Source: Gemmatimonadetes bacterium 13_1_20CM_4_69_16 (GTDB taxonomy: Bacteria; Gemmatimonadota; Gemmatimonadetes; Gemmatimonadales; GWC2-71-9). Taken from it: a stretch of DNA of 64,000 nucleotides. A program made the position numbers and the translations under genes. The stretch spans positions 1-64,000 of the forward strand of contig MNIR01000052.1 of NCBI GenBank assembly GCA_001919865.1. Reading direction: 5' to 3'. The notes below the pieces were generated by a model. That model saw only the letters and a program-made list of their open reading frames with translations, was not told where the DNA came from and ran no database searches. Below are positions 34,104-41,898 of this stretch, in pieces (position 1 is the stretch's first letter; each line of letters opens with the position of its first letter).

Positions 34104-36584
34104 ATGACCGCTTCCACCCGCAAGGGGACGCTTGATCTGAGCCCCAACGCCATCACCGTGCTCGAGCGGCGCTACCTGGTGAAGGACGACCAGGGCAAGC
34201 CCGTCGAGCAGCCTGAAGACCTGTTCTGGCGCGTGGCCCGGACCGTCGCCGAGCCGGACGCACGCTACGGCGCTTCCGCCAAGGCGGTCGAGGGCCTCGC
34301 CGAGACGTTCTTCGAGCTGATGGCAACACGGGTGTGGATGCCGAACTCGCCCACGCTCATGAACGCGGGTCGACCCCTGGGACAGCTGTCCGCCTGCTTC
34401 GTGCTCCCCGTGGACGACTGTCTCTCGAACGGCCAGAGCGGCATTTATGACACGCTCCGCGCCATGGCCCTCGTGCACCAGTCGGGGGGTGGGACGGGCT
34501 TCTCATTCTCGCGGCTGCGACCCAAGAACGACGTCGTGCGCTCGACGATGGGAGTCGCCTCCGGCCCCGTGTCTTTCATGAAGCTGTACGACGCCTCGAC
34601 CGACGTGGTGAAACAGGGCGGCACCCGCCGCGGCGCGAACATGGGCATCCTGCGGGTGGACCATCCCGACATCCTCGAGTTCGTCAGCTGCAAGGACGAC
34701 CTCACCCAGGTGACGAACTTCAACATCTCGGTGGCCGTCACGGACGCGTTCATGCGGGCGGTGGAAGAGGGCACGAGCTACGACCTCATCGATCCGCGTA
34801 CCGGCAGGGCGGTGGGCCAGCTTGCGGCGCGCGAGGTGTTCCGGAAGATCGTGCACGGCGCATGGCGGACGGGCGAGCCCGGTGTCTACTTCATCGATCG
34901 GGCCAACTACTACAACCCGGTCCCGCGCCTCGGCAGCTACGAAGCCACGAACCCCTGCGGCGAGCAGCCGCTGCTTCCCTACGACGTCTGCAACCTGGGG
35001 TCCGTCAACGTCGGCTTGTTCGTGAAGGAGGGGGGAGGCGAGGTCGATTGGAACCGGCTGCGCACGGCGGTGCACCTCTGCACGCACTTCCTCGACAACG
35101 TGATCGACGCGAACCGGTACCCGCTCCCGGAGATCGACGATCTCGCGAAGCGCATTCGGCGCGTCGGGCTCGGCGTGATGGGATGGGCGGACCTGCTGGT
35201 ACGGCTCCGGCTGCCCTACAACTCGGATGAAGGGGTGGCGCTGGGTCGGAAGCTCATGGAGTTCGTGGACGAAGAGGCGAAGGTTGCGTCGGAGAAGCTG
35301 GCGGAGCAGCGAGGAGTCTTCGCCGAGTGGGAAACGTCGATCTGGGGCCCGGACGCGACCTGCGCCCGGGGCCCGAAGGGCGAGCGGGTGCGCCCACTGC
35401 GCCGGCTCAGGAACTGCAATCTCACCACCGTGGCGCCGACGGGGACGATCTCGATCATCGCGGGCTGCTCTTCGGGGATCGAGCCGCTCTTCGCGGTGGC
35501 TTTCATGCGCAACCAGGCCGGCGTGCTGATGCCCGACGTCAACGAGGACTTCGTGCGTCTCGCGCAACAGGAGGGCTGGTACTCCGAGGCGCTGATGCAG
35601 CGGATCGCCGCGGCGGGCCACATCCACTTCGACGAAGTGCCGGCGACGTGGCAGCGCGTGTTCGTGACGGCGCACGATGTGACCCCCGAATGGCACATCC
35701 AGATGCAGGCCGCCTTCCAGGAGTTCACCGACTCCGCCATCTCCAAGACCTGCAACTTCGCCAACGACGCAACCGAGGAGTACGTCGAGAAGATCTACCG
35801 CGACGCCTACAAGCTTGGCTGCAAGGGCGTGACGGTGTACCGCGACGCGTCGCGCGAGATGCAGGTGCTGTCCACCGGCTCGACTGCGAAAAAGGTGCAG
35901 GAGCAGGCCGCGGGGTCGGGGAAGGATGCCCTGGCGGAGGCGCTGGGGCGGATCGCCGAGCTCGAAGCGGAGCTCGCGCGCACGCGCGATCAGCTGCACG
36001 ACGCAGAGGCGGAAAACCTGCAGCGGCGGGCCAAGCGGTCCCGTCCCGACCTCTTGAAGGGCGCCACCCGGCGGGTGGAGACGCCGCTCGGCACCATGTA
36101 CGTGAACATCACGGAAGACGACAAAGGCCAGCCATTCGAAGTATTCATCTCGCTCGGCAAGGCGGGCGCGCCCTTGATGGCGGACGTCGAGGCCATCGGG
36201 CGGCTCATCTCGCTCGCCCTGCGGTCCGGAATCCCGTTGCGCGAAGTGTACCGCCAGCTGCGGGGCATCTCGTCCGACCGCGTGGTGGGTCTGGGACCGA
36301 ACAAGGTGATGTCGGTGCCCGATGCCATCGGCATCGCCATCGAGAAGTGGATGCAGGACAAGCAGGGGGTGCAGCAGGACCTGCTCGGCACGGCCTCCGT
36401 AGCCACGGCCGGGGACTCGGTGCGGGGGCGTGAGGTCATCCCCGACGAGGGCGGCCTGGCGGCGCTGCGCGCCGGTGGGGCGGACCCGAGCTTCATCGGC
36501 GCCTGCCCGGACTGCGGCTCGCAGCTCGCGTTCAGCGAGGGGTGCGCCAAGTGCCATGTGTGCGGTTTCAGCGAGTGTGGCTGA
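34104..36584 (+). CDS. nrdJ: Class II (adenosylcobalamin-dependent) ribonucleotide reductase
   Basis: Makes deoxyribonucleotides without oxygen, using vitamin B12. 826 residues. The catalytic barrel shows MPNSPTLMNAG, QSGGGTGFSFSRLRP, NPCGEQPLLPYDVCNLGSVN (active-site Cys and Asn) and NLTTVAPTGTISIIAGCSSGIEP. Near the C-terminus a TSCPD domain (TPLGTMYVNITEDDKGQPFE, ISLALRSGIPLREVYRQLRG) and a four-cysteine zinc ribbon (CPDCGSQL...CAKCHVCGFSECG) complete the bacterial long form. ATG 34104 is preferred to the tracked 34068 as it precedes MTASTRKG with a GGGACGAG purine run upstream. Confidence 0.96.
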   Translation: MTASTRKGTLDLSPNAITVLERRYLVKDDQGKPVEQPEDLFWRVARTVAEPDARYGASAKAVEGLAETFFELMATRVWMPNSPTLMNAGRPLGQLSACFVLPVDDCLSNGQSGIYDTLRAMALVHQSGGGTGFSFSRLRPKNDVVRSTMGVASGPVSFMKLYDASTDVVKQGGTRRGANMGILRVDHPDILEFVSCKDDLTQVTNFNISVAVTDAFMRAVEEGTSYDLIDPRTGRAVGQLAAREVFRKIVHGAWRTGEPGVYFIDRANYYNPVPRLGSYEATNPCGEQPLLPYDVCNLGSVNVGLFVKEGGGEVDWNRLRTAVHLCTHFLDNVIDANRYPLPEIDDLAKRIRRVGLGVMGWADLLVRLRLPYNSDEGVALGRKLMEFVDEEAKVASEKLAEQRGVFAEWETSIWGPDATCARGPKGERVRPLRRLRNCNLTTVAPTGTISIIAGCSSGIEPLFAVAFMRNQAGVLMPDVNEDFVRLAQQEGWYSEALMQRIAAAGHIHFDEVPATWQRVFVTAHDVTPEWHIQMQAAFQEFTDSAISKTCNFANDATEEYVEKIYRDAYKLGCKGVTVYRDASREMQVLSTGSTAKKVQEQAAGSGKDALAEALGRIAELEAELARTRDQLHDAEAENLQRRAKRSRPDLLKGATRRVETPLGTMYVNITEDDKGQPFEVFISLGKAGAPLMADVEAIGRLISLALRSGIPLREVYRQLRGISSDRVVGLGPNKVMSVPDAIGIAIEKWMQDKQGVQQDLLGTASVATAGDSVRGREVIPDEGGLAALRAGGADPSFIGACPDCGSQLAFSEGCAKCHVCGFSECG

Positions 36585-36623
36585 ACCGTCACACCCCGGC
36601 TCCCCGCACGCTAATGGTCACTC

Positions 36624-36655
36624 GTCACACGTCGCAGGGCATTGGGGCGTGTGAC
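36624..36655 (+). repeat. Inverted repeat GTCACACG/CGTGTGAC downstream of nrdJ
   Basis: Perfect 8-bp arms enclose a 16-base loop in the nrdJ-zinc ribbon spacer. It could end nrdJ transcription or be an operator for the next gene. No U-tract is present. Confidence 0.4.
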
Positions 36656-36698
36656 TTCGGTCACGACTGCCGGCCGCCGAGCGGTGCTATTTTCCGGT

Positions 36699-37088
36699 GT
36701 GACGATTCCGCTCCGCCCGATCACGCCGACGCGCCTGCAGGCGAAGGGTTGGGCCCGGGTCGGCAGGCCCGGCGCCCACTTACTGCGCCGCGGCGCCTGG
36801 TATCCCGTGGTTCGCATCTCCTCGAGTCACATCGTGGTGCTGGACGTGAACCGGCGCAACGTGCCGGTCGACCGCCGCTTCCTCGAGATCCGCTACCATC
36901 CCCCCGAGCGCTGGAGCATCGTGCGGTGCGAGCCGCGTGAGATCCAACGGGTGGGCCGCATCTTCCCGCTCACCTATGCGGTCTGCCCCAGCTGCCGGCA
37001 CCGCCAGGCGTTCGGGGCGGAGACCAGGGAGCTCGCGTGCGAACGCTGCAGGAAGACGGCCGGCTTGGCGTGGGACGAGTTGAGCTGA
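36699..37088 (+). CDS. Zinc-ribbon protein, paralogue A
   Basis: 129 residues from GTG 36699, which follows a TATTTT box (36688-36693) so closely that the transcript may be leaderless. A beta-rich N-terminal half (LLRRGAWYPVVRISSSHIVV, HPPERWSIVRCEP) is followed by a four-Cys ribbon (CPSCRHRQ ... CERCRK). The protein encoded at 37716-38081 shares RRGAWYPVV, PPE-WS and TYAVCPxCxxRQxF, so the two are paralogues. No function is known to me; the ribbon suggests nucleic-acid or protein contact. Confidence 0.72.
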   Translation: MTIPLRPITPTRLQAKGWARVGRPGAHLLRRGAWYPVVRISSSHIVVLDVNRRNVPVDRRFLEIRYHPPERWSIVRCEPREIQRVGRIFPLTYAVCPSCRHRQAFGAETRELACERCRKTAGLAWDELS

Positions 37089-37092
37089 GCTC

Positions 37093-37671
37093 TCAGAGCA
37101 GCACCACGCGGTCTCCCACCGCCACGATTCCACACCCCACTCCTAGGCAGTAGAAGCCGCGCGTCCCCCCGTCCAGGAATTGGAGGTGGGACTTGAGCGC
37201 CTCCGTCTCCACTCGACCACCCAGGGCCCAGCCGGTGAACGGCCGGCAGGGATGGGCCACGTCGAGCACGCTCAGGCGCACCAGATCCGCCCCCGAGGCC
37301 GAGCGAAGCGCCACCCCGCTGCCCAGGTCCTCCAGCTCGAAGCGCCGATCCGCTTCGACGAGGATGTTGTCCCCCGCGCAGCCCAACGTGATGCGGTCGC
37401 CGAAGCGGTCGCGCATGGCGGCGTAGTGCGTCGTGAACCCGAGCGAGACACCGTGCTGCCCGTCGGGGTTCTTCGTGTCCGGGTGCGCCCCGTGGTGAAT
37501 GTCCACGACCCACGAGTGATCGGCGGCTTCGCCCAGCACGCCCTCGGGAGACACCGCGAGCCGCGGAACCGGGAGCAGCGGGGCAGGGTCGTACACACGG
37601 TTGGGCTTGTCGCCGGTCTTCAACGAGGAGCGTTGGATCTGTAACCGCACGATTCTGCCGATGTCGCGCAT
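37093..37671 (-). CDS. MOSC-domain protein
   Basis: 192 residues. MOSC domains bind molybdenum-cofactor sulfur or act on N-hydroxylated substrates. It reads RIVRLQIQRSSLKTGDKPNR at the N-terminus, VSLGFTTHYAAMRDRFGDRI in the centre and DVAHPCRPFTGWALGG around the conserved cysteine region, the typical MOSC layout. I prefer ATG 37671 to the tracked TTG. It is divergent from the second zinc-ribbon gene and convergent with the first, an unusual sandwich. Confidence 0.75.
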   Translation of the reverse strand: MRDIGRIVRLQIQRSSLKTGDKPNRVYDPAPLLPVPRLAVSPEGVLGEAADHSWVVDIHHGAHPDTKNPDGQHGVSLGFTTHYAAMRDRFGDRITLGCAGDNILVEADRRFELEDLGSGVALRSASGADLVRLSVLDVAHPCRPFTGWALGGRVETEALKSHLQFLDGGTRGFYCLGVGCGIVAVGDRVVLL

Positions 37672-37715
37672 AACGAAATCTAGCAAAACGTGATATCATG
37701 GGGGTCAACGACCCG

Positions 37716-38081
37716 ATGCGAATCACCTTGGGCTGGGCCCGCTGTGCGGACAACGTGGCGGACGTGCTCCGCCGCGGGGCATGGTATCCCGTCGTGGAAG
37801 AATCGGGTGACGGGCACGTCGTGGTCGAGGTGCGGCGGGAACGGATCCGCCTCAACCGCGCCGACGTGACGGTACGAACCGAGCCTCCCGAACACTGGAG
37901 TGTCGTGGTCCGTACGGGGGTGCTGCGACCGACCCTGGGAGGGAAGGGGATGGAGGTCGTCACCACCTACGCCGTGTGCCCGCTGTGCCATTACCGCCAG
38001 GACTTCGCCGGCAAGCCGGACCGGATGCGCTGCGTGCGCTGCGGCGCGACCTCGCCGGTGGACTGGACGGAGACCTGCTGA
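37716..38081 (+). CDS. Zinc-ribbon protein, paralogue B
   Basis: 121 residues from ATG 37716 (MRITLGWARCADNVADVL). It parallels paralogue A in order: LRRGAWYPVVEESGDGHVVV, PPEHWSVVVRTG, TTYAVCPLCHYRQDF, MRCVRCGA. A TATCAT box at 37694-37699 overlaps the tracked ATG 37698 and argues for the later start. The 44-bp spacer to the MOSC gene must hold both divergent promoters. Confidence 0.72.
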   Translation: MRITLGWARCADNVADVLRRGAWYPVVEESGDGHVVVEVRRERIRLNRADVTVRTEPPEHWSVVVRTGVLRPTLGGKGMEVVTTYAVCPLCHYRQDFAGKPDRMRCVRCGATSPVDWTETC

Positions 38082-38085
38082 CGTG

Positions 38086-38192
38086 TGAGACGTCAGAAGT
38101 GAGGGTTGCGGAGCCCCGGGAATGTGGTTAGCATATTAACCGTCAACATGTTAACTATTTCCGAGGTCTGACGTCTGATGTCTGACGTCTCA
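38086..38192 (+). repeat. Inverted repeat TGAGACGTCAGA flanking the marR promoter
   Basis: Perfect 12-bp arms at 38086-38097 and 38181-38192. The right side iterates GTCTGACGTCTGATGTCTGACGTC just before the ATG. It is the same structural class as the 2299, 26572 and 50397 elements but unrelated in sequence. Confidence 0.8.
38127..38155 (+). promoter_or_regulatory. Tandem palindromic operators, probably for the MarR protein
   Basis: GTTAGCATATTAAC (38127-38140) and GTCAACATGTTAAC (38142-38155) are near-perfect 14-bp palindromes one base apart, AT-rich against the surroundings. They lie 37-65 bp before marR, as expected for autorepression. TTAACTATT at the end may include the -10. Confidence 0.6.
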
Positions 38193-38653
38193 TGACCGAC
38201 CGCTCCGAGCTGGCCTTGCAGCTGACCGATGCCATCGCGGTCGCGCGGACCGCGGTGGAGCGGGCGGGCGACCGGGCGTTCCGCGCCTACGGACTGTCGC
38301 ACCGCGCTCACGCCGCCCTGAACGCCGTCGATCAAGACGGGCCCGACGGCGCTCGGCCCAAGGACATCGCGGCCGCGCTGGGCGTGTCGCGCGCCGCCGC
38401 CACGACGTTCATGCAGCGGCTCGAGTCGAAGGGGCTGGTCGAGACCACCCCCGATCCGGAGGACGAGCGCGGCGTCCGCGTGACGCTGACCCGGCACGGA
38501 CTGGAGGTGCTGCTGCGGGTCGGGCAGCTCGAGCGGCGGCTCGCCGCCCGCGCCATCGAGGGAATGCCCGCATCCAGCATCGCGCGGGCCGTGCATGTGC
38601 TTGACGAATTCAAGCGGCGGCTCGAGGAAAAACAGATCGGGGTGGTGCGCTGA
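38192..38653 (+). CDS. MarR-family transcriptional regulator
   Basis: 153 residues with the winged-helix core: PKDIAAALGVSRAAATTFMQRLESKGLV (recognition helix) and TTPDPEDERGVRVTLTRHG (wing, with the family's D-xR signature). Flanking helices form the dimer interface (SELALQLTDAIAVARTAVER; RLAARAIEGMPASSIARAVH). Unlinked to an obvious efflux or catabolic gene, so its main visible target is its own promoter; cobB 0.2 kb downstream could be another. Confidence 0.9.
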   Translation: MTDRSELALQLTDAIAVARTAVERAGDRAFRAYGLSHRAHAALNAVDQDGPDGARPKDIAAALGVSRAAATTFMQRLESKGLVETTPDPEDERGVRVTLTRHGLEVLLRVGQLERRLAARAIEGMPASSIARAVHVLDEFKRRLEEKQIGVVR

Positions 38654-38871
38654 GCGGTGGGCGGTTTACCAGTGTGCGTATCTTTATGCATGCCGTGGAG
38701 AGTCCGGCGCCGCGCCTGGCGGGCTAGAGACATCACTTGAGGTCCGCGTCGTACTGCAACGTTCAGTAATCACTTACATCGCGTCGTCGCGCCGACTCGT
38801 TTCCTGTCCGCCACACGTTGCAGCAGTGCGCCGCGTGGTGGAGTTTTCCACATCTCGGCTGTCCACCAGGA

Positions 38872-39651
38872 ATGTTGAAAACTGAGGAGAGCCCGATCCA
38901 GGCTGCGGTTCGCGCACTCCACACCGCGCGGCGGGTGGTGGTGGCGACCGGTGCGGGGATGTCCCGGGAGAGCGGCATCCCCACGTTTCGCGAGGCGCTC
39001 ACCGGTCTGTGGGCGCGGTACGATCCGGAGGAGCTCGCGACTGAAGCGGCGTTCCGTCGGCACCCCGCCCGGGTGTTCGGGTGGTACGCGTGGCGGCGCC
39101 GCCTGGTGCGCGCTGCGGTGCCGCACGCCGGCTATCACGCGCTCGTCAGCCTGGAGGGCCTGGTGTCGGAGCTCGCCATCGTGACGCAGAATGTGGACGG
39201 GCTGCACCGGCGCGTGGGGAGCCGGCGGGTGCTGGAGCTGCACGGATCGCTCGATCGGTTCTCCTGCGTCGACGCCCGCCACCCGTTCCCGGCGGACCGG
39301 GCGCCCGAGCCCGAGGCGGACACCGAGTGTGAGCCGCCGCGCTGCGAGCGGTGTGGATCGCCGGTGCGGCCGGACGTGGTGTGGTTCGGTGAGATGCTCG
39401 CCGCCGGGGTGACGGCGGAGGCGTGGGACCTCGCGGCGTCGTGCCGGGCCATGCTGGTGGTGGGGACGTCGGGGCTGGTGCAGCCGGCCGCGCAGCTTCC
39501 TTTTATAGCGCGCGACGCGGGCGCCACCGTCATCGAAGTGAACCCGGAGCCGACCGAGATTTCGGGCGTCGCGCACATCGTCTGCCGCGGACCAGCCGGC
39601 GCGGTGCTGCCCGCGCTGGTCGCGGCTCTCTCGCAAGGAGCGACGAAGTGA
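38872..39651 (+). CDS. cobB: Sir2-family NAD-dependent protein deacylase
   Basis: Removes acyl groups from lysines using NAD. 259 residues from ATG 38872. Signatures: ATGAGMSRESGIPTFR, TQNVDGLHRRVGS with ELHGS (catalytic His), RPDVVWFGEM and VVGTSGLVQPAAQLP. The zinc module is odd: the second pair is CERCG, but the first is C-V-D-A rather than CxxC, with another Cys in DTECEPP. The 218-bp spacer after marR has a TATCTT box (38679-38684) followed by a 13-codon ORF, not a clear promoter for this gene. Its stop overlaps the pyk start. Confidence 0.93.
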   Translation: MLKTEESPIQAAVRALHTARRVVVATGAGMSRESGIPTFREALTGLWARYDPEELATEAAFRRHPARVFGWYAWRRRLVRAAVPHAGYHALVSLEGLVSELAIVTQNVDGLHRRVGSRRVLELHGSLDRFSCVDARHPFPADRAPEPEADTECEPPRCERCGSPVRPDVVWFGEMLAAGVTAEAWDLAASCRAMLVVGTSGLVQPAAQLPFIARDAGATVIEVNPEPTEISGVAHIVCRGPAGAVLPALVAALSQGATK

Positions 39652-41051
39652 TTCGCCGCACGAAGATCGTCGTCACGCTCGGCCCGGCCACCGGCAAGCA
39701 CGAGCGCATCGCCACCCTGATCGAGGCGGGGGCGAACGTGATCCGCGTGAACGCCTCGCACGGCACGGCGGAGCTGCGAGCCGGTTGGATCGCCGCCGCG
39801 CGGCAGGCGGCGGCGGCGGCCGGCGTCCCGGTCGCGGTGCTGGTCGATCTCCAAGGGCCGCGCATCCGCGTCGGTGAGCTGGCCCGCCCGCGCGTCCTCC
39901 GCCCCGGCGAGATGGTGGTGTTCGCGCCGGAGGACGTGGCGCGCGGCGACGAGCTGCCCACGACCTACGAGGACCTCGCGCGGGACGCGCGCGAGGGAGC
40001 CCGCATCCTGCTCGACGACGGGCTGCTGTCGGTCGAGGTCACGCGGATCGCCCCGCCGCGCGTGGAGGGCCGGGTGGTGGACGGGGGGACCCTCACCTCG
40101 CACAAGGGGATGAACCTTCCCGGGCTCCATGTCAGCGCGCCGGCCCTCACGGAGAAGGACCGCGAGGATGTCGCCCAGGCGGTGGAGCTGGGCGTCGACT
40201 ATCTCGCGCTGTCCTTCGTGCGCCGGGCCGACGACATCGGCGAGCTGCGCGGGCTCGTCCCCGGCTCGGTGAAGCTGGTCGCCAAGATCGAGAAGGCGGC
40301 GGCGCTCGACGACCTCGATGGGATTCTCCAGGCGAGCGACGCCGTGATGGTGGCGCGCGGCGACCTCGGCGTGGAGCTGCCGTTCGAGGAGGTCCCGGTG
40401 GTACAGAAGCGCCTCATCCGGGACGCGAACCGGCACGGCAAGCCGGTGATCACCGCGACGCAGATGCTCGAGTCCATGGTCCATCACCCGCGCCCTACGC
40501 GCGCCGAGGCGTCCGACGTCGCGAACGCGATTCTCGACGGCACCGACGCGGTGATGCTGTCGGCCGAAACCGCGGTCGGCGAGTACCCGCTCGAGGCCGT
40601 GCGGGCGATGGACCGAATCATCCGCGAGATGGAGCGCCAACCGCTGGTCGCGATGCCGGAGGAGCGCCGCCTGCCCCCCGGCCAGGAGGTGTCGGTGGAG
40701 GATGCCATCGCCATCGGCACGAGCGCGGTGGCGCGGATGTTGAAGACCCCGCTCATCGTGACGCTCACCAGGGGGGGGTTCACCGCGCGCAAGGTCGCGG
40801 CGCTGCGGCCGCGGGTCCCGATCCTCGCGGTGACGACCGAGCCCACCACCTACCGGCAGCTCGCGCTGGTGTGGGGCGTGGTGCCGGTCGTGGTGGATCA
40901 CGTGCCCAGCTACGACGCGATGCTCGAGGTGGTGCGCGACCTGATTCTCAAGCGAGGCTACGCGCGCGCCGGAGACCGGATCGTGATGACGGCGGGCGTG
41001 CCGTGGGAGGTCTCCGGCGCCACCAACCTGCTCAAGGTCGAGGTCGTCTGA
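39648..41051 (+). CDS. pyk: Pyruvate kinase
   Basis: Last glycolytic step, PEP plus ADP to pyruvate plus ATP. 467 residues from GTG 39648 with AAGGAG 8 bp upstream; the tracked start at 39423 lies within cobB. Signatures: RRTKIVVTLGPATGK, VIRVNASHGT, VAKIEKAAALDDLDGI (catalytic Lys), VMVARGDLGVELPFEEVP, ATQMLESM and DGTDAVMLSAETAVGEYP. The C-terminal allosteric domain is present. The coupled cobB-pyk pair hints at acylation control of glycolysis, which is speculation. Confidence 0.97.
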   Translation: MIRRTKIVVTLGPATGKHERIATLIEAGANVIRVNASHGTAELRAGWIAAARQAAAAAGVPVAVLVDLQGPRIRVGELARPRVLRPGEMVVFAPEDVARGDELPTTYEDLARDAREGARILLDDGLLSVEVTRIAPPRVEGRVVDGGTLTSHKGMNLPGLHVSAPALTEKDREDVAQAVELGVDYLALSFVRRADDIGELRGLVPGSVKLVAKIEKAAALDDLDGILQASDAVMVARGDLGVELPFEEVPVVQKRLIRDANRHGKPVITATQMLESMVHHPRPTRAEASDVANAILDGTDAVMLSAETAVGEYPLEAVRAMDRIIREMERQPLVAMPEERRLPPGQEVSVEDAIAIGTSAVARMLKTPLIVTLTRGGFTARKVAALRPRVPILAVTTEPTTYRQLALVWGVVPVVVDHVPSYDAMLEVVRDLILKRGYARAGDRIVMTAGVPWEVSGATNLLKVEVV

Positions 41052-41052
41052 G

Positions 41053-41856
41053 GTGCGGCTCGTGTTCCTCGGGACGGGCACGTCGTACGGCGTACCGCAG
41101 ATCGGGTGCGAATGCCGCACCTGCACCTCTACCGATCCGCGCGACAAGCGCACCCGCACCGCGGCGCTGATCGAATCGGCGGGCCGACGCCTGCTCATCG
41201 ACACCCCCCCCGAGCTGCGGCTCCAGCTGGTGGCGGCGGGGGTGGCGTCGCTCGACGCCGTGCTGTTCACCCACGCCCATGCCGACCACGTCCACGGCAT
41301 CGACGACCTGCGGGCGTTCTCGGCGCGCCAGGGGAGCCGGCTCCCGGTGTACGGCCCGGCGGACGCGCTGTCCGAGCTGGCGCTGCGCTTCGGGTACATC
41401 TTTGACGCGGCGCCCGCACAGCCGGGCACGAGCAAGCCCGAGCTGAGCGCGCACCCGCTCGAGCCGGGGGGGGAGACGGAGATCGCCGGGATGCGGGTGC
41501 GCGCGCTGTCGCTGCCCCACGGCGATCACGTCGTGTTCGGGTATCGAATCGGCCCGCTCGCCTACCTCACCGACGCCAAGGAGATCCCCGACGCCGCGCG
41601 CAGGCACCTCGGAGGGCTCGACGTGCTGGTGCTGAACGCGCTGTTGCCGCGCCCGCACCCGCTCCACCTCTCCATCCCCGAGGCCGTCGCGGCGGCGTTG
41701 CAGATCGGCGCGCGGCGGACGTTCTTGACGCACCTTACCCACGCGACGTCGCACGCGGAGCTCGCCGCGCAGCTTCCTCGCGGCGTCGCGCCGGCATACG
41801 ACGGGCTGGTCATCGACGTGGGTGCGGAATCGGGGATGCCGACCACGGGCTGGTGA
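41053..41856 (+). CDS. PhnP-like MBL-fold metal-dependent hydrolase
   Basis: 267 residues. MRLVFLGTGTSYGVPQIGC opens the fold; CECRTC resembles the extra zinc site of PhnP-type enzymes. The HxHxDH motif is THAHADHVHGIDDLR; further metal ligands are in LPHGDH, YLTDAKEIP and LTHLTHATSH. PhnP itself cleaves cyclic ribose phosphodiesters in phosphonate breakdown, but no phn genes are near, so the substrate is open. It starts one base after pyk's stop and is surely cotranscribed. Confidence 0.85.
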   Translation: MRLVFLGTGTSYGVPQIGCECRTCTSTDPRDKRTRTAALIESAGRRLLIDTPPELRLQLVAAGVASLDAVLFTHAHADHVHGIDDLRAFSARQGSRLPVYGPADALSELALRFGYIFDAAPAQPGTSKPELSAHPLEPGGETEIAGMRVRALSLPHGDHVVFGYRIGPLAYLTDAKEIPDAARRHLGGLDVLVLNALLPRPHPLHLSIPEAVAAALQIGARRTFLTHLTHATSHAELAAQLPRGVAPAYDGLVIDVGAESGMPTTGW

Positions 41857-41898
41857 TGGGCATGGCTGCGGTCTACATTCGATGCGAGGGGGCCTCTC

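Noticed and set aside
38686-38727. 13-codon leaderless ORF after TATCTT between marR and cobB
   Set aside because: Too short to support, with no conservation evidence; mentioned only because of the -10-like box.
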